A stretch of DNA of 64,000 nt from Planctomycetota bacterium (GCA_963205185.1 CAUJHZ010000053.1:1-64000), one strand, 5' to 3'. Counted from the stretch's first letter, positions 34,736 to 43,780 are shown. Numbers and translations are program-made. The notes: generated by a model from the letters alone, not told the origin.

Positions 34736-35014
34736 GGTTGGCTCCGAGGGCAGAAAGGCCTGCGGTCACATCGGCGTTCTGACGCGGGCGCTGCATCGAC
34801 AGCCCCCCGCGGCTCCGCGTTCAGGCGTGCGATTCGCGGTCTGGAGAATCGAGGAAAGCATCCACGCGCCCGATAAACCTGCCAGGCGTGCGCCGAGGCA
34901 AGGCCTCGCAAGCCGCTCAGCGCGCGGAGGCGTCGGCTCCTACCCGCCACAGGGTACTCGCTACCATGTCCGCGTATTGCCCGGACCTGTAAATCGAGCC
35001 TTCGAGGGACTGTC

Positions 35015-36847
35015 ATGCTGGATCGAATCGTGTGCCGCGGCGTGATCGTGTGTGGCTGCCTGCTGGTGCTCGCCCCGTTGCCTGCGCAAGCGCAGGAGTC
35101 AGACCGGGTCAACTACGAGCCGCCGCCGATGGGCGAACTCATCGCGCCTCAGACCAGCGCGCTGGTGGGGATGCTCGATCGCTACAACACGGATCGGCGG
35201 GCGATGCAGCGGCTCAACGGCTCGGATATGTCGCCGGTGAGCGTGGCTCGGTTTACGGCGTTCTACGACGACTGGAAGCAGCGGCTCCAAGAGGTGGACT
35301 TCGATTCGCTCAGCCAGGATGGCAGGATCGATTACATCCTGTTTCGCAATCATCTCGACTACCAGCGGCGGCAGATCGAAATCGACGCCGGCTATCGAGG
35401 CGACATGGCAGCGCTCCTCCCCTTCGCGTCGATCGTCACGGGCCTCGATGATGCGCGGCTGGACATGAAGCCCGTCGATTCGCCCGGCGCGGCGGCAGCG
35501 CTCAATGACCTCGTCAAGCAGGCGAGCGACGTGCGCCGACGCGTCGAGCAGGGATTGCGAGGCAGTCGCGATAGCGGCGAGGAGAGCAGCGGCGCCGACG
35601 GCGATGATGAGTCGGCGCCGATCGCGATCAAGAAGACGGTGGCGAACCGGGCCGCGGGCGAAGTGGACGGCCTGCGTCGGACGCTGCGCGAGTGGAACGG
35701 CTTCTACAGCGGGTATGACCCGATTTTCAACTGGTGGATGGAGGAGCCGTACAAGGCGGCCGATAAGGCGCTCGACGACTATGCGAACTTCCTGCGCCGA
35801 CAGGTCGTGGGAGTGAATCCCGATGATGATTCGTCGATCATCGGCGATCCGATCGGCCGCGAGGCCCTCCTGAGCGATCTGCGGATGGAGATGATCCCGT
35901 ACACGCCCGAAGAACTCGTCGACATCGCCAACCAGGAGTTTGCGTGGTGCGAAGCGGAGATGCTCAAGGCCAGCCGCGACCTGGGCTACGGCGACGACTG
36001 GCGGGCGGCGTTGGAGTTTGTAAAAACCCGGCACGTCGAGCCGGGCGCACAGCCGGAGTTGATCCGCGAACTGGCGCTGGAGGCGACAGAGTTTGTGGAG
36101 AGCCGGAATCTGGTGACGGTGCCGGAGTTCTGCAAGGATCTGTGGCGCATCGACATGATGTCGCCGCAGAGGCAGCTGATCACGCCGTTCTTTACCGGCG
36201 GTGAGGTGATCAGCGTGGCGTTTCCCACGGCGGGCATGACGCACGAACAGAAGATGATGAGCATGCGCGGCAACAACCGGTACTTCTCGCGCGCCACGGT
36301 GCACCACGAACTCATCCCGGGCCACCACCTGCAGGGGTACATGACGGACCGGCACGCGACGTACCGCGAGATGCTCGGCACGCCGTTCTGGACCGAGGGC
36401 TGGGCGCTGTACTGGGAGATGCTCCTGTGGGACAAAGGGTTTCCTCAGACGCCTGAAGACCGCATCGGCATGCTGTTCTGGCGCAGCCACCGCTGCGCGC
36501 GGATCATCTTCTCGTTGAGCTTTCACCTGGAGACGATGACGCCGCAGGAGTGCGTTGATTTTCTGGTGGATCGCGTCGGGCACGAGCGCGACAACGCGGC
36601 GGCGGAAGTGCGGCGCAGCGTGGGCGGCCTGTACAGCCCGCTGTACCAGTGCGCCTACATGCTCGGCGGCCTGCAGTTTCGCGCGCTGCACCGCGAACTC
36701 GTCGACACCGGCGAGATGTCGGATCGCGACTTCCACGACGCGATTCTGAAAATGAACCGCATTCCGGTGGAAATGATTCGCGCCCGCCTCGAAGATCTGC
36801 CGCTCACGCGCGATTACACCACCAACTGGCGCTTTTACGACCGCTGA
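35015..36847 (+). CDS. secreted DUF885-family protein (putative metallohydrolase)
   Basis: 610 residues from ATG 35015, seven bases after GAGGGAC. A signal peptide (VIVCGCLLVLAPLPAQAQ) is followed by the helical DUF885 fold with TVHHELIPGHHLQGYM, the conserved HExxPGHH zinc-type motif, and later WTEGWALYWEMLLWDKG, which contains the downstream Glu. These are gluzincin-like features, and I infer a peptidase or similar hydrolase; the substrate is unknown. The length is usual for the family. It should act in the periplasm. It precedes the Hsp20 gene by 228 bases. Confidence 0.88.
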   Translation: MLDRIVCRGVIVCGCLLVLAPLPAQAQESDRVNYEPPPMGELIAPQTSALVGMLDRYNTDRRAMQRLNGSDMSPVSVARFTAFYDDWKQRLQEVDFDSLSQDGRIDYILFRNHLDYQRRQIEIDAGYRGDMAALLPFASIVTGLDDARLDMKPVDSPGAAAALNDLVKQASDVRRRVEQGLRGSRDSGEESSGADGDDESAPIAIKKTVANRAAGEVDGLRRTLREWNGFYSGYDPIFNWWMEEPYKAADKALDDYANFLRRQVVGVNPDDDSSIIGDPIGREALLSDLRMEMIPYTPEELVDIANQEFAWCEAEMLKASRDLGYGDDWRAALEFVKTRHVEPGAQPELIRELALEATEFVESRNLVTVPEFCKDLWRIDMMSPQRQLITPFFTGGEVISVAFPTAGMTHEQKMMSMRGNNRYFSRATVHHELIPGHHLQGYMTDRHATYREMLGTPFWTEGWALYWEMLLWDKGFPQTPEDRIGMLFWRSHRCARIIFSLSFHLETMTPQECVDFLVDRVGHERDNAAAEVRRSVGGLYSPLYQCAYMLGGLQFRALHRELVDTGEMSDRDFHDAILKMNRIPVEMIRARLEDLPLTRDYTTNWRFYDR

Positions 36848-37075
36848 TCTGCTGACGGATTGCGAACAGGTTGCAGGGCTGCGGATGCCGCGCGGCTCGA
36901 ATTGTCGCTGCGCTGCCGCGTCTTTGCGGCTGAGCGAGGGCCAGATGAGGGTGATTTCCCGCTCCACGCCTCTGATCGCGCGCGGTATACATATCTGATG
37001 GACAACACTACTCGCGCGGCGATCGCGCGATCGTCGCGCGAACAGACCAGCACTGTCTGGAGAAAGGACGCAGCG

Positions 37076-37567
37076 ATGAATCTCATCCCCTGGAATCGGC
37101 GGAACCCCGCCGATGGAGACCTCGTGCGATTCCGCCACGAGATGGACAACATGTTCAATCGATTCTTCAACGACCCCTGGGGTGCCGTGATTGAGCCGAA
37201 GTTCCGCTCTGAAGGATGGCTTCCGGCCGTCGACGTGAGCGAGAATGATGCAGAAGTAACGGTGCGCGCGGAGATGCCGGGCGTGGAGACCAAGGACCTG
37301 GACATCAACATCCTCGGCAACACGCTCAGCATCGCAGGGAAGAAAGAAGAAAGGAAGGAACAGAAGGGCGAGAACTACTACCAGTGCGAGCGCCGCTTCG
37401 GCTCGTTCCGGCGCAGCGTGGATCTGCCCGAGACGATTGACGCGGACAAGATCACGGCGGACGCCGAAAACGGCGTGGTGACCGTGCACGTGCCCAAGAA
37501 GCCGGGCATGAAGCCCCGGCACGTGGACATCAAGCCGTCGGGCAAGAAAGTGCCGGTCGGCGCCTGA
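37076..37567 (+). CDS. small heat shock protein (Hsp20/alpha-crystallin)
   Basis: 163 residues from ATG 37076, preceded by GAGAAAGGA. Residues 1-45 are the variable N-terminus (NLIPWNRRNPADGDLVRFRH, MFNRFFNDPWG); residues about 48-150 are the alpha-crystallin domain (WLPAVDVSENDAEVTVRAEM, PGVETKDLDINILGNTLSIA, GSFRRSVDLPETIDADKITA, AENGVVTVHVPKK). It is an ATP-independent holdase in the cytoplasm. An in-frame ATG at 36999 is less likely. A hairpin lies between it and the downstream DUF892 gene; no CIRCE-type operator was found. Confidence 0.95.
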   Translation: MNLIPWNRRNPADGDLVRFRHEMDNMFNRFFNDPWGAVIEPKFRSEGWLPAVDVSENDAEVTVRAEMPGVETKDLDINILGNTLSIAGKKEERKEQKGENYYQCERRFGSFRRSVDLPETIDADKITADAENGVVTVHVPKKPGMKPRHVDIKPSGKKVPVGA

Positions 37568-37580
37568 GCCGTCCGCCACG

Positions 37581-37610
37581 GCGCGCAGCGGCCACTGGGC
37601 CGCTGCGCGC
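37581..37610 (+). repeat. perfect 13-bp hairpin between hsp20 and DUF892 genes
   Basis: GCGCGCAGCGGCC (37581-37593) pairs perfectly with 37598-37610 around an ACTG loop. There is no T-run, so it may stabilise the upstream message or attenuate rather than terminate. Confidence 0.75.
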
Positions 37611-37640
37611 GGAGGCGCCCGATCGAGAAAGGAAACCCGT

Positions 37641-38141
37641 ATGCCACTCAAAACAATGAAGGACCTGCTGGTGCAGCAACTCGACGAACTGCTCGCCGGC
37701 GAACGCCACATCACTCAGGTCATGCCCAAACTCGCCCGCGCCGCAAACTCCAATCGGCTTCGCGACGCCATCGAGAGCTACCAGCGGCAATCAAAGGAGC
37801 ACGTCGGCCGACTGGACCCGATCTTCAGGGAGATGGATCTCAAGCCGCGCAAGGCCGAAGCGCGGGGAATGAAGGGCCTGCTCGAAGACTGCCTCCGGCT
37901 GGCCGCGCTGGACAATGCTGAAGCGCACGTGCGCGATGCGGCGATCATCGCCGTAGCGCAGCATGTCAAGCACGATGTCATCGCCGGCTACGGCTGCGCC
38001 AAGACGTGGGCGAGTCTGCTGGGGATGCACGACGCGGCCGACGAACTGCAACGTTCGCTCGCCGACGAGCGCAACGCCGATGCGGAGCTGACTCGCATTG
38101 CGGAAGATCTGAACCTGGCTGCGGTCGAGGCGGCCGTCTGA
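37641..38141 (+). CDS. ferritin-like DUF892 (YciE/YciF-type) protein
   Basis: 166 residues from ATG 37641, after GAGAAAGGA. MKDLLVQQLDELLAGERHIT is the typical opening of the YciF/YciE family; further helices include YQRQSKEHVGRLDPIFREMD, LDNAEAHVRDAAIIAVAQHV and KHDVIAGYGCAKTWASLLG. The family folds as a ferritin-like dimer and is stress-induced in enterobacteria. It follows hsp20 by 73 bases with a hairpin between them, so joint stress regulation is plausible. It is closer to the family core than the paralogue at 2832-3326. Confidence 0.92.
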   Translation: MPLKTMKDLLVQQLDELLAGERHITQVMPKLARAANSNRLRDAIESYQRQSKEHVGRLDPIFREMDLKPRKAEARGMKGLLEDCLRLAALDNAEAHVRDAAIIAVAQHVKHDVIAGYGCAKTWASLLGMHDAADELQRSLADERNADAELTRIAEDLNLAAVEAAV

Positions 38142-38152
38142 CATCCGCCGAA

Positions 38153-38185
38153 GGGGCGCGAGGCGTCATCGCCGCCTTGCGCCCC
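38153..38185. terminator. GC-rich hairpin between convergent DUF892 and Pcm-fusion genes
   Basis: 13-bp stem with one G-T wobble (38153-38165 with 38173-38185) and a 7-base loop. No T-run follows on either strand; a bidirectional terminator is likely but not certain. Confidence 0.55.
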
Positions 38186-38196
38186 GCGGTCCACCC

Positions 38197-40209
38197 TCAC
38201 ACTCCGAACGGATAAGTGTCCGGCGCGAGGTCGGACTGGCGCGTTTTGATCGCCTCTACGGCGCGGGTTTCGTCGAACCAGATGTACTCGTCAAACTGAG
38301 CCGGCAGAGCCGCCTGAAAATAGTGGCTGGGCAGTTCGGTCTGCGGCCGATAGATTACCCCGATCGCGCGCTCGAGATGGGGCGTGAGGAGTGCTTCGCG
38401 CAGATCCTTGTTTATCGGATGCCGCAGCGGAAGCAGGAAGGTAGCGATGCCCGAGTCGTGGCAGAGCCGCTCGTAACTGTCTTCGTGAGCGGGGCGGACG
38501 TTCATGATCTGCATCGGCTCATCCCAGTTGGATGCGGCCGCCACCGTGCCATGGTCGGTGCCGAATCCGATGAGGCAGGCGGCGGGACCGTACGTGTCGC
38601 GCGCCAACTGGCCGAGGTTGAGTTCGCCGCGCGCGCCCATCTCGGTCGCAGCGGCGTTGCCGACGTGCGAGTTGTGGGCCCAGACGACGGCGCGGCTGTC
38701 GGGGCCGCGATGCGCGAGCACCGCCTGGAGCGTGTCGAACATGTGCTCGTCGCGCAGGTTCCACGACTCGCGCGAACCGTAGTACATCGCCCGGTAATAC
38801 TTCTCGGCCTCGCGCACGACTGTGGCGTTGCGCTCGGCATCGAAGAAGAGATCGCCGTCGTTCTTGAGATACTCGATGCGATGGACGAGCAGGCTCATCA
38901 GCGTTGCCACCGCTTCCCGCTCGCACCCCGGCAGGCGGCCGCTGACCGCCGCCCGGCCGTACGTTGCCGGGTCGGACTCCCAGGGCGAGAAGCACCCGTA
39001 GCGCACGCGCGCCGTCTCCGCGGCTGCGGGATCGACTTTGTCGAGGAACTCGAGCACCGCGCCGATGGAATTGTTCAGGCTGTAGAGATCGAGGCCGTAG
39101 AGCCCGACTTTGCTTTCCGGCGCCAGAGCAGCTTCGTTGTGCTCTGTGAGCCATCCGACGAAATCTCGCATCTCGTGGTTGCGCCACATCCATGTGGGAA
39201 ATCGCGAGAACGGCGCGGTGCGCAGCGGCGGCGCTTCGCGCGGCCGGACGCGGCGGTCCAGGGCGCTGACATCGGGCCAATCGCCTTCGATGGCGACGAC
39301 GTTGAAGCCCATCCGATCGATGAGTTCGCGCGTGATGCGGGCCCGCATTCGATAGAATTCGCTCGTGCCATGCGTCGCTTCGCCGAGAAGCACGATGCGC
39401 GCCTCGCCGATGCGCTCGAGCAAGGCGTCGAGCGGCGCCGTTTCCAGGTCCGTGATGATTTCGCATGATTCGGCAATGAGCGAACTGAGCCGGTCGCGCT
39501 GCGGCCGCGGGATGCGCAGGGGCCGCGGCGCACGGTGCGGCGCAATGGGCAGACCATCGGCGGACCAGCCCTCGCTGCCGACGAGCGGCACAAACTGCAC
39601 CTGCCCGAGCGACTCGCGATCGAACTCGTCTTTGCCGGTGCGGCGAATGCGCAGGAGCGTCTGGGTGCGCGGCTCCTCGCCCACGGGAATCACCAGCCGC
39701 CCACCGATGACCAACTGCTCGAGCAGGCTCTGCGGCACGACCGGTCCGCCCGCCGAGACGATGATCGCGTCAAACGGAGCGTGCTCGGACCAGCCGAGCG
39801 AGCCGTCACCCTGCTTCACAACGACGTTGTCGTATCCGAGATCGCCAAGGCGCTGCGTGGCGAGACGCGCCAGCGCATCATGCCACTCGATGGCATAAAC
39901 CTTGCGCGCGATTCGGCTGATGATCGCCGAGGCATAGCCGGAGCCGCAGCCGACTTCGAGCACGCGGTGAGACGGCAGGATCTCAGCCGCCTCGATCATC
40001 AGCGCGACGATGTAGGGCTGCGAGATCGTCTGGCCTTCTTCGATGGGAAGGGGCGAGTCTTCGTAGGCGAATTCGTGCAGCCAGCCGGCGACGAACACTT
40101 CGCGCGGCACGGTGCGCATGGCATCGAGCACGTGCCGATCCCGGACACCGCGCGAGGCGATCTGCCGCGCCACCATTTGCTCGCGCTGTCTCGCGGTCAG
40201 GTTGACCAT
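38197..40209 (-). CDS. fusion: protein-L-isoaspartate O-methyltransferase + erythromycin esterase-like domain
   Basis: 670 residues from ATG 40209 (MVNLTARQREQMVARQIASR). Residues 1-215 are a PCMT domain: QTISQPYIVALMIEAAEI, the SAM motif VLEVGCGSGYASAI and GGPVVPQSLLEQL. Residues about 255-660 are erythromycin esterase-like: VLLGEATHGTSEFYRMRARI, FNVVAIEGDWPD, VVWAHNSHVGNAAATEMGAR and a later AIGVIYRPQTELPSHYF. PCMT repairs isoaspartyl damage in proteins; the esterase-like half opens lactones in EreA but is of unknown substrate here. Fused in one uninterrupted frame. Confidence 0.9.
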   Translation of the reverse strand: MVNLTARQREQMVARQIASRGVRDRHVLDAMRTVPREVFVAGWLHEFAYEDSPLPIEEGQTISQPYIVALMIEAAEILPSHRVLEVGCGSGYASAIISRIARKVYAIEWHDALARLATQRLGDLGYDNVVVKQGDGSLGWSEHAPFDAIIVSAGGPVVPQSLLEQLVIGGRLVIPVGEEPRTQTLLRIRRTGKDEFDRESLGQVQFVPLVGSEGWSADGLPIAPHRAPRPLRIPRPQRDRLSSLIAESCEIITDLETAPLDALLERIGEARIVLLGEATHGTSEFYRMRARITRELIDRMGFNVVAIEGDWPDVSALDRRVRPREAPPLRTAPFSRFPTWMWRNHEMRDFVGWLTEHNEAALAPESKVGLYGLDLYSLNNSIGAVLEFLDKVDPAAAETARVRYGCFSPWESDPATYGRAAVSGRLPGCEREAVATLMSLLVHRIEYLKNDGDLFFDAERNATVVREAEKYYRAMYYGSRESWNLRDEHMFDTLQAVLAHRGPDSRAVVWAHNSHVGNAAATEMGARGELNLGQLARDTYGPAACLIGFGTDHGTVAAASNWDEPMQIMNVRPAHEDSYERLCHDSGIATFLLPLRHPINKDLREALLTPHLERAIGVIYRPQTELPSHYFQAALPAQFDEYIWFDETRAVEAIKTRQSDLAPDTYPFGV

Positions 40210-40443
40210 ACCAGAGTTTACTGGCCTTGGAAGCGGCTCCGGTAGAGAAAAAGACCGCGATTCACGCCACACGGGCGTTCGGTGGGCTTTCGCGGCGAGT
40301 AGCCGGTTTCCCGCCGCTGGCGGGGCGGCTGCAGGCGCTGCTCCCGGTCGCAGCGTGGGGTAGGATTCTCTTCAGGGGCGAGTATGCGACATCGCTTTTC
40401 AAGAACAAGACCGCCTCACGGTTGCACATGAAGGAGACGAATC

Positions 40444-41196
40444 ATGAACTCAGGACGAACGAGACTGATTGGCCGCCGGCAGACACTCAGCGCTGTTGTG
40501 TTCAGCACCACGATCATTGCCACGGTCGCGGCGTTGCCGCTGCGTGCGGCAGTCGAGCGGCGCTTCGCTGCGCCGCCGGTCATTACGCCCGGAACCCATT
40601 CCTCGGCTCCCTCCGACGCCATCGTGCTCTTTGACGGCTCGAATCTCGACGCCTGGACCTATACCGATGGGCGCGCGGCCCAGTGGACGATCGATGGCGA
40701 CGCGATGGTCGTCAAGCCCGGCTCAGGTTCAATCATGTCCAAGCCGAAGTTCAACAGCGCGCAGGTGCACCTCGAGTTCGCCACGCCTCCGGCGCACGGC
40801 GAGGGTCAGGAGCGCGGCAACAGCGGCATGTACATCCAGGGCCGCTACGAAGTGCAGATCCTCGATTCGTTCGAGAACGAAACCTACCCCGACGGTCAGT
40901 GCAGCGCGATCTACGGCCAGTATCCGCCGCTCGTGAACGCGTCGCGCGGACCCGGCCAGTGGCAGACATATGACGTAATCTTCCATGCGCCGAAGTTTGA
41001 TGAGAACGGCAAGAAGACCGCTCCCGGAACGATCACCGTCTTTCATAACGGCGTACTGACGCAGGACCACGTCGAACTGCAGGGCGTGACGGGCGGCAAT
41101 CTCAGCGAGGAGAGTCCCGAACCCGGGCCGCTCATGCTGCAGGACCACGGCAACACCATGCGATTCCGCAACATCTGGTTCCGCACGCTCGACTGA
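40444..41196 (+). CDS. DUF1080 (3-keto-disaccharide hydrolase-type) secreted protein
   Basis: 250 residues from ATG 40444, eight bases after AAGGAG. An Arg-rich N-terminus (RTRLIGRRQTLSAVVFSTTI) looks like an export signal, with RRQT resembling a weak twin-arginine site. DAIVLFDGSNLDAWTYTDGR is the DUF1080 opening; ERGNSGMYIQGRYEVQILDS, WQTYDVIFHAPKFDENGKK and GPLMLQDHGNTMRFRNIWFR complete the lectin-like jelly roll. The domain is abundant in Planctomycetes and acts on glycosides. Single gene by spacing. Confidence 0.93.
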   Translation: MNSGRTRLIGRRQTLSAVVFSTTIIATVAALPLRAAVERRFAAPPVITPGTHSSAPSDAIVLFDGSNLDAWTYTDGRAAQWTIDGDAMVVKPGSGSIMSKPKFNSAQVHLEFATPPAHGEGQERGNSGMYIQGRYEVQILDSFENETYPDGQCSAIYGQYPPLVNASRGPGQWQTYDVIFHAPKFDENGKKTAPGTITVFHNGVLTQDHVELQGVTGGNLSEESPEPGPLMLQDHGNTMRFRNIWFRTLD

Positions 41197-41403
41197 TTGC
41201 TCGGCTTGCGCGCAACCGACCGGAGCCTCCGGCTCGTACCGCCGCGGGGCGGAAAAAGCAGATGTTCGCCTACGTCTCCAGCGGCAAGCGGCTGGCCGGG
41301 AACTGCTGCGCGCCCGACTATCTTCTGCCTGGAGCAGCCGTGATGCTTCGCGCGGGGAGCGACCGCCGATGGATGCGACTCGGAAGGAAGTGGGCCAGAG
41401 GGC

Positions 41404-41739
41404 ATGAAACAGCGTGCGTTGACGGTCGAAGGAATGGCGCGGGGGATCGAGTGTCGTTCCTTCGTCTTCCGGCTTCTGCGCCAGCACGGGCTCGCAGGCT
41501 GCATCCTGAGCCGGGGAAGGCGCATCCACATTGAAGTGCAGGGGGAGACATCGGAGTTGATCGGTTTCGCCGAATCGCTCCGGGCACAGCCGCTGGCGCC
41601 GATGTGCGTAGACGGCGTGAGTTCCAAATGCCTTGAACCTGACGCAGCCGGCCAGTCCAAGGCTGACTCACGGCTCCACCCACGTGCGTTCGGGCTGCCG
41701 GACACCTCGGATCAAATCGGGCGGCTCCACGCCTCGTAG
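41404..41739 (+). CDS. acylphosphatase-like small protein, probably degenerate
   Basis: 111 residues from ATG 41404. The first 75 residues follow the acylphosphatase/HypF N-terminal pattern: RALTVEGMARGIECRSFVFR, LLRQHGLAGCILSRGRRIHI, EVQGETSELIGFAESLRAQP. The phosphate-binding loop keeps Arg (ECRSFV for GFRxFV), but the position of the essential Asn in the next strand (V.N...G) reads ILSRGR, so catalysis is doubtful. The last 35 residues are disordered. The HypF-like Cys-rich parts are absent. It could be a remnant or a binding protein. Confidence 0.5.
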   Translation: MKQRALTVEGMARGIECRSFVFRLLRQHGLAGCILSRGRRIHIEVQGETSELIGFAESLRAQPLAPMCVDGVSSKCLEPDAAGQSKADSRLHPRAFGLPDTSDQIGRLHAS

Positions 41740-41765
41740 GCGACGGCAGGAGGTCGCAACCGCTG

Positions 41766-42314
41766 ATGAGTGCGGCGAGTAAATCTTCCGAGTGGCAGCG
41801 CGGCAGCGAGGGTGAAGTGCCGGAAGGCACGCTGCAACTCGACCGGCACTGGGATTTCTACCGCCGCTTCGCGTTTTTTCAGCGCGTCGGCTGGGTGGCG
41901 CTGGGAGGGTTACTCGCGGCGGCGCTGCTGGGTGTGTTCGGCCCCGGCGTGTTCGGAACGGTGGAGCAGAGCAGCGGCGCGCTCACATTGCACTTGCCCC
42001 GCTTTGCCCGCGTGGCATCACCCATGGAACTGCGCCTGTTGGTCCGACCCGAGGCAGTCAAGGACGGCCAGTTGCGCCTCTGGATCTCGCAATCATGGCT
42101 CGGCCGATTCAGCGCTAAAGACATTGAGCCGCAACCGGCTTCCGTCGAGGTTGACGGCGATCGGATGGTCTACACGTTTCTGGCTCGACCTGAGTCGCCC
42201 GTCGAAATCCGATACCGCGTGTCCGCCGGCGAAGCGTCTTTCGGCCGCGTGCAGGGCGAGGTCGGCACGCCTGGCGGTGACCGAGTGACCTTTGAGCAGT
42301 GGCTGTGGCCGTAA
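41766..42314 (+). CDS. single-pass membrane protein next to YetF-like gene
   Basis: 182 residues from ATG 41766. A cytoplasmic N-terminus with LDRHWDFYRRFAFFQRVGW leads into one membrane helix (VALGGLLAAALLGVFGPGVF), and the rest is a beta-rich periplasmic domain (SGALTLHLPRFARVASPMEL, VDGDRMVYTFLARPESPVEI). I do not recognise a family by name, but this two-gene arrangement with a DUF421 protein occurs in other bacteria. The gap to the next start is 37 bases, so they should be co-transcribed and perhaps interact. Confidence 0.7.
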   Translation: MSAASKSSEWQRGSEGEVPEGTLQLDRHWDFYRRFAFFQRVGWVALGGLLAAALLGVFGPGVFGTVEQSSGALTLHLPRFARVASPMELRLLVRPEAVKDGQLRLWISQSWLGRFSAKDIEPQPASVEVDGDRMVYTFLARPESPVEIRYRVSAGEASFGRVQGEVGTPGGDRVTFEQWLWP

Positions 42315-42351
42315 GCGGGCGAGCGCCCGCGCTACGGAAGGAGCGAACGGA

Positions 42352-42810
42352 ATGGATGCTGTCCTGAGAGGCGCGACCGTATATGCCATCGTGTGGGCGC
42401 TGTTTCGACTGGCGGGCAAGCGCACGCTGTCGGAGGCAACGACGTTTGACTTTGTCATGCTGTTGATCGTGGCCGAGACCACCCAGCAAGCGCTGCTCGG
42501 CGAGGACTTCTCGATTACGAACTCGGCGCTGCTGATCTCGACGCTCATCGGGCTGGACATCCTCCTGTCGCTGCTCAAGTCCCGGTTTCCCCGCATCGAA
42601 CGGATCATCGACGGGGCGCCGCTGCTGATCATGCGCGATGGCCAGCCACTCGAAGAGCGAATGCGAAAAGCGCGGATCGATCGCTTTGACATCCTCCAGG
42701 CGGCCCGCGCGGCGCACGGCATCGAGCGGCTTGACCAGGTCAAGCACGCCGTGCTCGAGCAGAGCGGCGGCATCACCGTTGTGCCGTGGAGGGTCAGCCC
42801 CGAGCAGTAA
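42352..42810 (+). CDS. DUF421/YetF-like membrane protein
   Basis: 152 residues from ATG 42352, preceded by GGAAGGAG. AVLRGATVYAIVWALFRLAG, KRTLSEATTFDFVMLLIVAE and ALLISTLIGLDILLSLLKSR are the three helices of DUF421, with the conserved GKR and FDFV. The cytoplasmic part (IERIIDGAPLLIMRDGQPLE, ARIDRFDILQAARAAHGIER) is the YetF C-terminal domain. YetF-like proteins are poorly understood and linked to spore or envelope function in Bacillus. This copy has one DUF421 unit of normal length. Confidence 0.88.
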   Translation: MDAVLRGATVYAIVWALFRLAGKRTLSEATTFDFVMLLIVAETTQQALLGEDFSITNSALLISTLIGLDILLSLLKSRFPRIERIIDGAPLLIMRDGQPLEERMRKARIDRFDILQAARAAHGIERLDQVKHAVLEQSGGITVVPWRVSPEQ

Positions 42811-42896
42811 CGCAGGGGTCGCGCGAGCCGCAGCAGGCGCGAGAATCGTTGAAAACAAGGCACAACCGCGCTATTCTGCGCACGACTGCGCACTCA

Positions 42897-42981
42897 GCCG
42901 GAGTGGCGGAATTGGCAGACGCAACGGATTCAAAATCCGTCGCCCCTTAAAGGCGTGAGGGTTCAAGTCCCTCCTCCGGCA
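42897..42981 (+). tRNA. tRNA-Leu (anticodon CAA)
   Basis: 85 bases: acceptor GCCGGAG/CTCCGGC with discriminator A at 42981, D loop GGCGGAATTGGCAGACGC, anticodon stem ACGGA/TCCGT around TTCAAAA giving CAA, a class II variable arm and GGTTCAAGTCC T arm. CCA is not encoded. Confidence 0.95.
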
Positions 42982-43084
42982 TTGGCGGAGCAGGAATCGA
43001 TGGAGATATCAAGGCCTCTTGAGCGATAGCCGGCGGCGGGAGCCGATGGCGGCCCCGGCGAACTCTATCGCGACGCTTTGCGCT

Positions 43085-43756
43085 TCATCCCCTGATGAGT
43101 TCCACCATAATCTTCGCAGCGGCGGTGCGGCCCATCGTCACGGCGGGGAGTTTGCCGGACTGCAAGGTAACCGCCTCGGCAGCGTGATCGTGCGCCAGCA
43201 CGCGGGCCCGTGTGCCGGGGCGGAGCATGTGGCGATCGACAAAGCGAAGGAACTTCTCGTCTTGATCGAGCACGCGAGCGATGCGCACTTCCGCCCCTTC
43301 CTCGACTTCGGTCAGCGCGGTGAGCGCCGCCTGCCGCACTTCGCCGGCGGCGGTTGGTATGGGATCGCCATGCGGATCGACGCTGGGAAAGCCGAGGAAC
43401 TCATCGATGCGGTCGAGCAGTTTGTCTGAGATCGCGTGCTCGAGGCTCTCGGCTTCGTCATGCACCTCGGACCAGTCGAGGCCGAGTGCGTCCACGAGAA
43501 AGCTCTCGATGAGCCGGTGCCGGCGGAGGACGCGCAGGGCGAGCGTGCGGCCGCGGGCGGTGAGTTTGACCCCGCCGTATGGCTCATAGGCGACGAGGCG
43601 TGAGTCGGCGAGGCTCCTGGCCATGGATGTCGCGGTGCCGGGCGTGACGCCCATGGCGCCGGCGAGCGACTTCATGGAGACAATCTCGCCCGCAGGCTCC
43701 GCCTGCTGCTCGAGATAGATTCGCTTGAGGTAATTCTCGACGGTGCTGCTGGGCAT
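43085..43756 (-). CDS. mntR: DtxR/MntR-family metal-responsive repressor
   Basis: 223 residues from ATG 43756, with GGAG just upstream. The winged helix STVENYLKRIYLEQQAEPAG, SLAGAMGVTPGTATSMARSL and VKLTARGRTLALRVLRRHRL is that of MntR/DtxR; the dimer and metal site follow (HRLIESFLVDALGLDWSEVH, DEAESLEHAISDKLLDRID), and a C-terminal SH3-like FeoA domain is present (VLDQDEKFLRFVDRHMLRPG). It is divergent from a Mn-type ABC operon, so it should repress that operon when loaded with manganese. Both promoters lie in the 121-base gap. Confidence 0.93.
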   Translation of the reverse strand: MPSSTVENYLKRIYLEQQAEPAGEIVSMKSLAGAMGVTPGTATSMARSLADSRLVAYEPYGGVKLTARGRTLALRVLRRHRLIESFLVDALGLDWSEVHDEAESLEHAISDKLLDRIDEFLGFPSVDPHGDPIPTAAGEVRQAALTALTEVEEGAEVRIARVLDQDEKFLRFVDRHMLRPGTRARVLAHDHAAEAVTLQSGKLPAVTMGRTAAAKIMVELIRG

Positions 43757-43780
43757 GGAGGCTCCGCGTCGGATGGCCAA

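Noticed and set aside
34736-35014. gene between HD-GYP and DUF885
   Set aside because: The open frames here are low complexity, lack ribosome sites and overlap the start of one of the two genes.
35099-37714. 871-codon minus-strand frame across DUF885, Hsp20 and DUF892
   Set aside because: It crosses three well-supported genes of the other strand and has no recognisable domain.
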